Of a stretch of 64,000 nucleotides of DNA, positions 7,561-16,000 are shown one piece after another (the stretch's first letter is position 1; the number at the start of each line of letters is the position of its first letter). The translations under genes were made by a program, and so were the position numbers. A model generated the notes under the pieces. That model did no database searches and was not told where the DNA came from. It saw only the letters and a program-made list of their open reading frames with translations. The DNA is taken from NCBI RefSeq assembly GCF_005221285.1, contig NZ_CP039886.1, forward strand, positions 1,922,001 to 1,986,000, in the 5' to 3' direction. Origin of the DNA: Neisseria flavescens. GTDB lineage: Bacteria > Pseudomonadota > Gammaproteobacteria > Burkholderiales > Neisseriaceae.

Positions 7561-7812
7561 ATGTCGCTCTTTATTACAGATGAGTGCATTAACTGCGATG
7601 TGTGCGAGCCGGAATGCCCTAATGATGCCATTTCGCAAGGTGAAGAAATTTACGAAATCAATCCAAATTTGTGTACACAATGTGTAGGCCATTACGATGA
7701 GCCTCAGTGCCAACAGGTATGCCCTGTCGACTGTATCTTGATCGATGAAGAACATCCTGAAACGCACGAAGAACTGATGGCTAAGTACGAAAAAATCATT
7801 CAGTTTAAATAA
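7561..7812 (+). CDS. YfhL-family 2[4Fe-4S] ferredoxin
   Basis: A small electron carrier of 83 residues. The first cluster motif is CINCDVCEPECP (Cys9, 12, 15, 19). The second has the insertion typical of the YfhL/Alvin-type ferredoxins, CTQCVGHYDEPQCQQVCP (Cys38, 41, 50, 54). A short acidic C-terminal helix follows. The start is ATG 7561, preceded by AAGGAAATAGAA. In-frame extension upstream runs through the promoter and is rejected. Its redox partner is not evident here. The tRNA-tuf operon follows. Confidence 0.93.
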   Translation: MSLFITDECINCDVCEPECPNDAISQGEEIYEINPNLCTQCVGHYDEPQCQQVCPVDCILIDEEHPETHEELMAKYEKIIQFK

Positions 7813-7868
7813 ATAGTGTTTAAAAGCAAAAACTTGGATATTTTTAAAGAAATAAATGAAAAAAAATC

Positions 7869-7897
7869 TTGACGGAAATCTGAGTTACCAATAAACT
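7869..7897 (+). promoter_or_regulatory. Promoter of the tRNA-tuf operon
   Basis: TTGACG (7869-7874), a 17-bp spacer, then TAAACT (7892-7897), followed by a GC-rich discriminator (AGCG), a pattern expected for stable-RNA promoters under stringent control. It lies 14 bp before tRNA-Tyr. Confidence 0.65.
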
Positions 7898-7910
7898 AGC
7901 GTTCTCTTTT

Positions 7911-7994
7911 GGAGGGATTCCCGAGCGGTCAAAGGGGGCAGACTGTAAATCTGTTGCGCAAGCTTCGAAGGTTCGAATCCTTCTCCCTCCACCA
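7911..7994 (+). tRNA. tRNA-Tyr(GTA)
   Basis: An 84-nt class II tRNA with a long variable arm. Acceptor GGAGGGA pairs with TCCCTCC, anticodon GTA lies in ACTGTAAATC, the T-loop is GGTTCGAATCC, and CCA is encoded. It is first in the Tyr-Gly-Thr-tuf cluster, the same order as the E. coli tufB operon. Confidence 0.97.
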
Positions 7995-8025
7995 AAAATT
8001 CTTACTTGGAGCAAAAAGTGAGTAT

Positions 8026-8099
8026 GCGGGTGTAGCTCAATGGTAGAGCAGAAGCCTTCCAAGCTTACGGTGAGGGTTCGATTCCCTTCACCCGCTCCA
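8026..8099 (+). tRNA. tRNA-Gly(TCC)
   Basis: A 74-nt tRNA with acceptor GCGGGTG pairing with CACCCGC, D-arm AGCTCAATGGTAGAGC, anticodon loop CTTCCAA (TCC), T-loop GGTTCGATTCC and encoded CCA. Confidence 0.97.
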
Positions 8100-8108
8100 A
8101 ACTATTTT

Positions 8109-8183
<75 letters not shown>

Positions 8184-8233
8184 TCTCATTATTACCCTTT
8201 ATTTTCAAAAAGCTTAGATTATAGGATATTGCC

Positions 8234-9418
8234 ATGGCTAAGGAAAAATTTGAACGTAGCAAACCGCACGTAAACGTTGGCACCATCGGTCACGTTGACC
8301 ATGGTAAAACCACTCTGACTGCTGCTTTGACTACTATTTTGGCTAAAAAATTCGGTGGCGCTGCAAAAGCTTACGACCAAATCGACAACGCTCCTGAAGA
8401 AAAAGCTCGTGGTATTACCATTAATACCTCACACGTAGAATACGAAACTGAAACCCGTCACTACGCACACGTAGACTGCCCGGGCCACGCCGACTACGTT
8501 AAAAACATGATTACCGGTGCTGCCCAAATGGACGGCGCGATCTTGGTATGTTCCGCAGCTGACGGTCCTATGCCGCAAACCCGCGAACACATCCTGTTGG
8601 CTCGCCAAGTAGGTGTACCTTACATCATCGTATTCATGAACAAATGCGACATGGTAGACGATGCCGAGCTGTTGGAACTGGTTGAAATGGAAATTCGTGA
8701 CTTGTTGTCAAGCTACGACTTCCCAGGCGACGACTGCCCAATCGTACAAGGTTCTGCACTGAAAGCTTTGGAAGGTGATGCTGCTTACGAAGAAAAAATC
8801 TTCGAATTGGCTGCTGCCTTGGACAGCTACATCCCAACACCTGAGCGTGCTGTGGACAAACCTTTCTTGTTGCCTATCGAAGACGTATTCTCTATCTCTG
8901 GTCGTGGTACAGTAGTAACCGGTCGCGTAGAGCGCGGTATCATCCACGTTGGTGACGAGATCGAAATCGTAGGTCTGAAAGAAACTCAAAAAACCACTTG
9001 TACCGGCGTTGAAATGTTCCGCAAACTGCTGGACGAAGGTCAAGCAGGTGACAACGTAGGCGTATTGCTGCGTGGTACTAAACGTGAAGACGTAGAGCGT
9101 GGTCAAGTATTGGCTAAACCAGGTACCATCACTCCTCACACCAAATTCAAAGCAGAAGTATACGTACTGAGCAAAGAAGAGGGTGGTCGTCACACTCCAT
9201 TTTTCGCTAACTACCGTCCACAATTCTACTTCCGTACTACCGACGTAACTGGTGCAGTTACTTTGGAAGAAGGCGTAGAAATGGTAATGCCAGGTGAGAA
9301 CGTAACCATTACTGTAGAACTGATTGCGCCAATCGCTATGGAAGAAGGTCTGCGCTTTGCGATTCGCGAAGGTGGCCGTACCGTAGGTGCGGGCGTGGTT
9401 TCTTCTGTAATCGCTTAA
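8234..9418 (+). CDS. tufA: Elongation factor Tu (first copy)
   Basis: EF-Tu delivers aminoacyl-tRNA to the ribosomal A site as a GTPase. 394 residues: the G domain has GHVDHGKTTL (P-loop), RGITIN (switch I), DCPGH (switch II) and NKCD, then beta-barrel domains 2 and 3, ending GAGVVSSVIA. It lies 50 bp after tRNA-Thr and just before tRNA-Trp, matching the E. coli tufB context. It is nearly base-for-base identical to the second copy at 28509-29693; by eye I found one silent difference, T at 8395 versus C at 28670, which implies ongoing gene conversion. Which copy is called tufA or tufB is a naming choice. Confidence 0.97.
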   Translation: MAKEKFERSKPHVNVGTIGHVDHGKTTLTAALTTILAKKFGGAAKAYDQIDNAPEEKARGITINTSHVEYETETRHYAHVDCPGHADYVKNMITGAAQMDGAILVCSAADGPMPQTREHILLARQVGVPYIIVFMNKCDMVDDAELLELVEMEIRDLLSSYDFPGDDCPIVQGSALKALEGDAAYEEKIFELAAALDSYIPTPERAVDKPFLLPIEDVFSISGRGTVVTGRVERGIIHVGDEIEIVGLKETQKTTCTGVEMFRKLLDEGQAGDNVGVLLRGTKREDVERGQVLAKPGTITPHTKFKAEVYVLSKEEGGRHTPFFANYRPQFYFRTTDVTGAVTLEEGVEMVMPGENVTITVELIAPIAMEEGLRFAIREGGRTVGAGVVSSVIA

Positions 9419-9424
9419 GTTTAG

Positions 9425-9500
9425 AGGCCAATAGCTCAATTGGTAGAGTATCGGTCTCCAAAACCGAGGGTTGGGGGTTCGAGACCCTCTTGGCCTGCCA
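9425..9500 (+). tRNA. tRNA-Trp(CCA)
   Basis: A 76-nt tRNA with acceptor AGGCCAA pairing with TTGGCCT, anticodon CCA in CGGTCTCCAAAACCG, T-loop GGTTCGAGACC and encoded CCA. It lies between tuf and secE, as in other beta-proteobacteria. Confidence 0.97.
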
Positions 9501-9505
9501 AATAA

Positions 9506-9539
9506 AAAATTAACCGGCCTTGTGCCGGTTAATTTTTTT
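9506..9539 (+). terminator. Terminator after the tRNA-tuf operon
   Basis: AAAATTAACCGGC pairs with GCCGGTTAATTTT across a 5-nt loop, followed by a T-run (through 9539). It separates the tRNA-tuf transcript from secE-nusG. Confidence 0.9.
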
Positions 9540-9631
9540 GTACTTAAGTTTTAAGATTATTTGGAATTAATTAATGGATCAATGCCACTATCTAAAATGA
9601 AGGCGGGTGGGGTGTTGATAAGTGAGTAAAG

Positions 9632-9907
9632 ATGACAGAACATCCGTCTGGACGCAAAGAAGACCATCAGAAAAAGGAAGTTGTGGTAAGTAATAAGCCA
9701 GCTCCTGAAAAGAAAGAAGGTCTGTTTGCATATTTTAAGAGCTCTTGGACTGAGTTCAAGAAGGTAGTTTGGCCGAGTCGTGATGAAGCGGTCAAAATGA
9801 CTGTATTTGTGATTATCTTCGTTGCAGTTTTAGCAGCCTTCATTTATGCGGCAGATACAATTATTTCATGGTTGTTTTTTGATGTTTTATTAAATAGGAA
9901 AGGGTAA
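9632..9907 (+). CDS. secE: Preprotein translocase subunit SecE
   Basis: The small essential subunit of SecYEG. 91 residues: a hydrophilic N-terminus rich in Lys and Glu, the conserved amphipathic segment FAYFKSSWTEFKKVVWPSRD, and one transmembrane helix (TVFVIIFVAVLAAFIYAAD, then IISWLFFDVLL). This is the short single-helix form rather than the three-helix E. coli form. nusG starts 3 bp after the stop codon, so the two are translationally close. Confidence 0.95.
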   Translation: MTEHPSGRKEDHQKKEVVVSNKPAPEKKEGLFAYFKSSWTEFKKVVWPSRDEAVKMTVFVIIFVAVLAAFIYAADTIISWLFFDVLLNRKG

Positions 9908-9909
9908 AG

Positions 9910-10443
9910 ATGTCAAAGCGTTGGTATGTGGTACAGGCCTATTCCGGTTTCGAGAAAAATGTTCAAAAAACATTGAAAGAGCGCATTGCTCGTGAAAACA
10001 TGGAAGAATATTTTGGTCAGATTCTCGTTCCTGTAGAGGAAGTGGTAGATATCAAGAATGGCCGAAAAACCATCAGTGAGCGTAAATTCTATCCAGGCTA
10101 TGTGTTGGTTGAAATGGAAATGACTGATGATTCATGGCACTTAGTTAAGAGTACCCCTCGAGTGAATGGTTTTGTAGGTGGTAGCGGAAATCGTCCAATC
10201 CCAATTTCTCAAAAAGATGCAGATGCTATTTTGCAACAAGCCAAAACAGGTGTTGAGAAGCCAAAACCAAAAGTTGAATTTGAGGTTGGTCAGCAGGTTC
10301 GTGTGAATGAAGGTCCATTTGCTGATTTCAATGGAATTGTTGATGAAGTTAACTACGAGCGTAATAGACTGCGTGTTTCAGTTCAGATTTTTGGTCGTGA
10401 AACACCGGTTGAATTAGAGTTCGGTCAGGTTGAAAAGATTTAA
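9910..10443 (+). CDS. nusG: Transcription termination/antitermination protein NusG
   Basis: Binds RNA polymerase and couples it to Rho or to ribosomal S10. The 177-residue protein has the NGN domain (KRWYVVQAYSGFEKNVQKTL, FYPGYVLVEM) and a C-terminal KOW domain (VGQQVRVNEGPFADFNGIVD). It overlaps no neighbour and shares the secE transcript. The promoter for the ribosomal genes that follow lies at 10458-10486. Confidence 0.96.
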   Translation: MSKRWYVVQAYSGFEKNVQKTLKERIARENMEEYFGQILVPVEEVVDIKNGRKTISERKFYPGYVLVEMEMTDDSWHLVKSTPRVNGFVGGSGNRPIPISQKDADAILQQAKTGVEKPKPKVEFEVGQQVRVNEGPFADFNGIVDEVNYERNRLRVSVQIFGRETPVELEFGQVEKI

Positions 10444-10457
10444 GTGGTTTAATTCGC

Positions 10458-10486
10458 TTGAAATTTTTTTTTTAAGCGAATATAAT
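10458..10486 (+). promoter_or_regulatory. rplK promoter with a T10 tract in its spacer
   Basis: TTGAAA (10458-10463), a 17-bp spacer made of ten consecutive T and AAGCGAA, then a perfect TATAAT (10481-10486). ATTCGCTT (10452-10459) and AAGCGAAT (10474-10481) also pair, so the same sequence could form the nusG terminator hairpin with the T-run in its loop. Confidence 0.65.
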
Positions 10487-10547
10487 CGCAAATTCTGTTT
10501 GGGAAGCGGAATGGTTCCGCGTTATACCCGTTTTTAGGAGTCCTTAA

Positions 10548-10982
10548 GTGGCAAAGAAAATTATCGGCTACATCAAACTGCAAATTCCTGCAGGTAAAGC
10601 CAATCCATCTCCCCCAGTTGGTCCTGCTTTGGGTCAACGTGGTTTGAACATCATGGAATTCTGTAAAGCATTTAATGCTGCAACCCAAGGTATGGAACCT
10701 GGTTTGCCAATTCCAGTCGTGATCACTGCATTTGCAGATAAATCATTCACTTTTGTGATGAAAACTCCACCAGCTTCTATTTTGTTGAAAAAAGCTGCTG
10801 GTCTGCAAAAAGGTAGTTCTAATCCTCTGACTAACAAAGTGGGTAAATTGACTCGCGCTCAGTTGGAAGAAATTGCTAAAACTAAAGAGCCTGATTTGAC
10901 TGCTGCTGACTTGGATGCAGCTGTCCGTACTATCGCCGGCTCTGCTCGCTCAATGGGCTTGGACGTGGAGGGTGTTGTATAA
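10548..10982 (+). CDS. rplK: 50S ribosomal protein L11
   Basis: A component of the GTPase-associated centre of the 50S subunit, 144 residues. The start is GTG at 10548, set by AGGAG at 10536-10540 with 7-nt spacing. Conserved features are [20 protein letters not shown] near the N-terminus and the rRNA-binding C-terminal domain. The leader (about 10490-10545) contains a GCGGAA/TTCCGC hairpin and may hold the L1 autoregulatory site, by analogy with E. coli. The stop codon overlaps the rplA start (TAATG). Confidence 0.97.
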
Positions 10983-11677
10983 TGGCTAAAGTATCTAAAC
11001 GCTTGAAAGCTCTGCGCTCTTCTGTTGAAGCTAACAAACTGTACGCAATCGATGAAGCAATTGCTTTGGTTAAAAAAGCTGCTACTGCTAAATTTGACGA
11101 GTCTGTTGACGTATCTTTCAATCTAGGTGTTGATCCTCGTAAATCTGACCAAGTTATTCGTGGTTCAGTCGTTCTGCCTAAAGGTACCGGTAAAACAACT
11201 CGCGTAGCTGTATTTACTCAAGGTGCAAATGCAGATGCTGCTAAAGAAGCTGGTGCAGATATTGTCGGTTTTGAAGATTTGGCCGCTGAAATCAAAGCTG
11301 GTAACCTGAACTTTGACGTTGTTATTGCTTCTCCTGATGCAATGCGTATCGTTGGTCAATTGGGTACCATCTTGGGTCCTCGTGGTTTGATGCCAAACCC
11401 TAAAGTAGGTACTGTTACTCCTAACGTTGCTGAAGCAGTTAAAAATGCAAAAGCAGGTCAAGTACAATACCGTACAGATAAAGCCGGTATCGTTCATGCA
11501 ACTATCGGTCGTGCTTCTTTCGCTGAAGCTGACTTGAAAGAAAACTTCAATGCGTTGCTGGATGCTATCGTTAAAGCCAAACCTGCTGCTGCTAAAGGTC
11601 AGTACCTGAAAAAAGTTGCTGTATCTAGCACTATGGGTTTGGGTGTTCGCGTTGATACTACAAGCGTGAACAACTAA
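10982..11677 (+). CDS. rplA: 50S ribosomal protein L1
   Basis: Forms the L1 stalk at the ribosomal E site, 231 residues. The signature is IVGQLGTILGPRGLMPNPKV, with GTITPNVAEAVKNAKAG-like context after it. Its start overlaps the rplK stop by one base (TAATG), so the pair is translationally coupled. In E. coli L1 represses both genes. Confidence 0.97.
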   Translation: MAKVSKRLKALRSSVEANKLYAIDEAIALVKKAATAKFDESVDVSFNLGVDPRKSDQVIRGSVVLPKGTGKTTRVAVFTQGANADAAKEAGADIVGFEDLAAEIKAGNLNFDVVIASPDAMRIVGQLGTILGPRGLMPNPKVGTVTPNVAEAVKNAKAGQVQYRTDKAGIVHATIGRASFAEADLKENFNALLDAIVKAKPAAAKGQYLKKVAVSSTMGLGVRVDTTSVNN

Positions 11678-11686
11678 GAAATTTTC

Positions 11687-11900
11687 AGGTGATCCAGTTT
11701 TCTGGATTACCTGAATTTGGGCTACTTAAAATTAAGTAGATGTCCAAGACCGTAGGGATCGTAAGATTTAATCGTAACTGCCCTACGCAGACGGTAGTCC
11801 TGAAACACATTGCAAGATTGCTTGTAAGATGTCTTTTTAGGTTACCGCGCTGGTGGGATATCATTTCGGTATCCTGTTTATAAACAGTGGGAGGTAGACC
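11687..11900 (+). promoter_or_regulatory. L10 leader region upstream of rplJ
   Basis: A 223-nt structured gap. It opens with a 12-bp hairpin (CAGGTGATCCAG with CTGGATTACCTG, 11687-11714) and then has several short stems up to the GGGAGG ribosome-binding site. Position and length match the L10(L12)4 autoregulatory leader of other bacteria. I infer the function from position and have not folded it. Confidence 0.6.
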
Positions 11901-12401
11901 TTGAGTCTCAATATTGAAACCAAGAAAGTGGCCGTAGAGGAAATTAGCGCAGCAATTGCTAACGCTCAAACTCTCGTAGTCGCTGAATATCGCGGTATCA
12001 GTGTTTCCAGCATGACTGAGCTTCGTGCGAATGCACGTAAAGAAGGCGTTTACTTGCGCGTTCTGAAAAATACTCTGGCTCGTCGCGCAGTAGAGGGTAC
12101 TTCATTCGCAGGTTTGGCCGATCAAATGGTTGGTCCATTGGTTTACGCTGCTTCTGAAGATGCTGTTGCTGCTGCTAAAGTGCTGCACCAATTCGCGAAA
12201 AAAGATGACAAAATTATCGTTAAAGCCGGTTCTTACAATGGCGAAGTGATGAATCCTGCTCAGGTTGCTGAGTTGGCTTCTATTCCAAGCCGCGAAGAGC
12301 TGTTGTCCAAACTGTTGTTCGTTATGCAAGCTCCTGTATCAGGCTTTGCACGTGGTTTGGCTGCTTTGGCAGAGAAAAAAGCTGGCGAAGAAGCCGCTTA
12401 A
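11901..12401 (+). CDS. rplJ: 50S ribosomal protein L10
   Basis: The base of the L7/L12 stalk, 166 residues. The start is TTG at 11901 (MSLNIETKKVAVEEISAAIA), chosen because GGGAGG lies at the proper distance and the alignment starts there. Conserved YRGISVSSMTELR and VLKNTLARRAV bind rRNA, and the C-terminal helix binds L12 dimers. The rare start codon may help keep synthesis in proportion. Confidence 0.95.
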   Translation: MSLNIETKKVAVEEISAAIANAQTLVVAEYRGISVSSMTELRANARKEGVYLRVLKNTLARRAVEGTSFAGLADQMVGPLVYAASEDAVAAAKVLHQFAKKDDKIIVKAGSYNGEVMNPAQVAELASIPSREELLSKLLFVMQAPVSGFARGLAALAEKKAGEEAA

Positions 12402-12459
12402 TCGATTTTGTTTCATTTAATCAATTATTTTTTAATACAATATTTGGAGTATAAATAGC

Positions 12460-12831
12460 ATGGCTATTACTAAAGAAGACATTTTGGAAGCCGTTGGTTC
12501 TTTGACCGTAATGGAATTGAACGACCTGGTTAAAGCTTTTGAAGAAAAATTTGGCGTTTCTGCTGCTGCAGTTGCAGTTGCAGGCCCTGCAGGTGCTGGT
12601 GCAGCTGCTGCTGAAGAAAAAACTGAATTCGACGTAGTATTGGCTTCTGCCGGTGATCAAAAAGTTGGCGTGATTAAAGTTGTCCGCGCTATCACTGGCC
12701 TGGGTCTGAAAGAAGCTAAAGATATCGTTGACGGTGCACCTAAAACTCTGAAAGAAGGTGTTTCTAAAGCTGAAGCTGAAGACATTCAAAAACAATTGGA
12801 AGAAGCCGGCGCTAAAGTCGAAATCAAATAA
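12460..12831 (+). CDS. rplL: 50S ribosomal protein L7/L12
   Basis: A stalk protein that recruits translational GTPases, 123 residues. The N-terminal dimerisation helix is followed by an Ala/Gly-rich hinge (AGPAGAGAAAAEE) and the C-terminal domain VGVIKVVRAITGLGLKEAK. It has its own good ribosome-binding site (TTGGAG), as fits its multiple copies per ribosome. Confidence 0.97.
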   Translation: MAITKEDILEAVGSLTVMELNDLVKAFEEKFGVSAAAVAVAGPAGAGAAAAEEKTEFDVVLASAGDQKVGVIKVVRAITGLGLKEAKDIVDGAPKTLKEGVSKAEAEDIQKQLEEAGAKVEIK

Positions 12832-12847
12832 TTTGATGCTTCTTATA

Positions 12848-12878
12848 AAGGCTGGCAGTTTTCTGCCAGCCTTATTTT
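12848..12878 (+). terminator. Attenuator between rplL and rpoB
   Basis: AAGGCTGGCAG (12848-12858) pairs with CTGCCAGCCTT (12863-12873), followed by ATTTTG. In E. coli a partial terminator at this position lowers rpoBC expression relative to the ribosomal genes, and this hairpin probably does the same. Confidence 0.8.
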
Positions 12879-13021
12879 GCTTCTTAAAATAAGCATCAGG
12901 CATTGTTTACATTTATTTGCATAGTCTTTAATAAAATCATTGCAAATAAATGTAAATATCAGATTAATGCATGCTGTTGTTTCAGACGGCCTATTATTTA
13001 AAATTGCTTTTCGGAGTGTAT

Positions 13022-16000
13022 ATGAGCTATTCGTTTACCGAGAAAAAACGTATCCGTAAGAGTTTTGCGAAGCGGGAGAATGTCTTGGATGTTCCTTTCC
13101 TGCTGGCAACCCAAATTGATTCTTATGCGAAATTTTTGCAGCTGGAAAATGCTTTTGACCAACGCACTGATGATGGTCTGCAAGCGGCATTTAATTCTAT
13201 TTTCCCGATTGTGAGTCATAACGGTTATGCGCGATTGGAGTTTGTGCATTATACATTGGGCGAACCTTTATTCGACATTCCTGAATGTCAATTGCGCGGC
13301 ATTACTTACGCGGCTCCATTGCGTGCCCGTATCCGTTTGGTGATTTTGGATAAAGAAGCATCTAAGCCGACTGTAAAAGAAGTCCGTGAAAACGAAGTGT
13401 ATATGGGTGAAATCCCATTGATGACGCCAAGCGGCTCTTTTGTCATCAATGGTACTGAGCGTGTGATTGTTTCCCAGCTGCATCGTTCTCCTGGCGTGTT
13501 CTTTGAGCATGACCGTGGTAAAACACATTCTTCCGGTAAGCTGTTATTCTCTGCTCGTATTATTCCTTACCGTGGTTCATGGTTGGATTTCGAATTTGAT
13601 CCAAAAGATTTGCTGTATTTCCGTATCGACCGTCGCCGTAAAATGCCGGTTACGATTTTGTTGAAAGCTTTGGGCTACAACAATGAACAAATCTTGGATA
13701 TTTTCTACGACAAAGAAACTTTCTATTTGTCTTCAAACGGTGTTCAAACTGATCTGATTGCAGGCCGTCTGAAAGGTGAAACTGCCAAAGTTGATATATT
13801 GGATAAAGAAGGCAATGTACTGGTCGCCAAAGGTAAACGCATTACTGCGAAAAATATTCGTGATATTACCAATGCAGGCTTGACTCGTTTGGATGTAGAG
13901 CCAGAAAGCCTGATTGGCAAAGCATTGGCTGCCGACCTGATTGATCCGGAAACCGGCGAGGTATTGGCGTCTGCTAACGATGAAATTACAGAAGAGCTGT
14001 TGGCCAAGCTTGATATCCATGGCGTAAAAGAAATTACGACCCTTTATATCAATGAATTGGATCAAGGTGGTTACATCTCCAGCACTCTTCGTACAGACGA
14101 AACTGCTGATCAGCAGGCTGCACGCGTAGCGATTTACCGCATGATGCGTCCTGGCGAACCGCCTACCGAAGAAGCTGTTGAGCAGCTCTTCAACCGCTTG
14201 TTCTTTAGTGAAGACAGCTATGATTTGTCTCGCGTAGGTCGTATGAAATTTAATACGCGCACATACGAGCAAAAATTGTCTGAAGCACAACAAAACTCTT
14301 GGTATGGCCGTTTGCTGAACGAAACTTTGGCTGGCGCAGCTGAAAAAGGCGGTTACGTTCTGAGCGTTGAAGACATTGTTGCTTCTATTGCTACATTGGT
14401 TGAACTGCGTAATGGTCATGGCGAAGTAGACGATATTGACCACTTGGGTAATCGTCGTGTCCGTTCTGTGGGTGAGTTGACTGAAAACCAATTCCGCAGC
14501 GGTTTGGCTCGTGTAGAACGTGCAGTTAAAGAGCGTTTGAACCAAGCAGAATCTGAGAATTTGATGCCGCATGACTTGATTAATGCGAAACCTGTTTCTG
14601 CCGCGATTAAAGAATTCTTCGGCTCCAGCCAATTGAGCCAATTTATGGATCAGACCAACCCATTGTCTGAAGTAACACATAAACGCCGTGTATCTGCATT
14701 GGGCCCGGGCGGTTTGACTCGCGAACGTGCAGGCTTTGAGGTGCGAGACGTACATCCGACCCACTATGGCCGCGTATGTCCGATTGAAACGCCTGAGGGT
14801 CCGAACATCGGTTTGATTAACTCATTGTCCGTTTATGCGCGTACCAATGATTATGGCTTCTTGGAAACCCCTTACCGCCGTGTTGTCGATGGCAAAGTAA
14901 CTGAAGAAATCGATTACTTGTCTGCTATCGAAGAAGGCCGTTATGTGATTGCACAGGCGAATGCCGATTTGGACAAAGACGGTAATCTGATTGGCGACTT
15001 GGTTACTTGTCGCGAAAAAGGCGAAACCATTATGGCAACGCCTGACCGCGTTCAATATATGGACGTGGCAACCGGTCAAGTAGTATCCGTTGCAGCATCT
15101 CTGATTCCATTCTTGGAACATGATGACGCGAACCGTGCATTGATGGGTGCCAACATGCAACGTCAGGCCGTACCGTGCCTGCGCCCTGAAAAACCGATGG
15201 TTGGTACCGGTATCGAGCGCTCTGTTGCCGTTGACTCCGCAACGGCAATCGTTGCCCGCCGTGGCGGCGTGGTTGAGTATGTAGATGCCAACCGCGTTGT
15301 GGTTCGTGTTCATGACGATGAAGCGACTGCAGGTGAAGTGGGTGTCGATATTTACAACTTGGTTAAATTCACCCGTTCCAACCAATCTACCAACATTAAC
15401 CAACGTCCGGCCGTAAAAGCAGGCGATGTGTTGCAACGTGGTGACTTGGTAGCCGATGGTGCCTCTACCGACTTGGGCGAGTTGGCTTTGGGTCAAAACA
15501 TGACCATCGCCTTCATGCCATGGAACGGTTACAACTACGAAGACTCGATTCTGATTTCAGAAAAAGTGGCTGCGGACGATCGTTATACTTCGATTCATAT
15601 TGAAGAGTTGAACGTTGTTGCACGTGACACTAAATTGGGTGCAGAAGACATTACCCGCGATATTCCGAACTTGTCCGAACGTATGCAAAACCGTTTGGAT
15701 GAATCCGGTATCGTATATATCGGTGCAGAAGTAGAAGCCGGTGACGTCTTGGTAGGTAAAGTAACACCTAAAGGCGAAACCCAACTGACTCCTGAAGAAA
15801 AACTGTTGCGTGCCATCTTCGGTGAAAAAGCATCTGACGTAAAAGATACTTCATTGCGTATGCCTACCGGCATGAGCGGTACCGTTATCGACGTTCAAGT
15901 CTTCACTCGTGAAGGCATTCAACGCGACAAACGTGCTCAATCCATTATTGATTCTGAATTGAAACGTTACCGTCAAGATTTGGGCGATCAATTGCGTATT

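Noticed and set aside
12971..13021. Longer rpoB start at 12971
   Set aside because: It begins inside the leader, spans a DUS and has no ribosome-binding site, while ATG 13022 has CGGAGTG and matches the family start.
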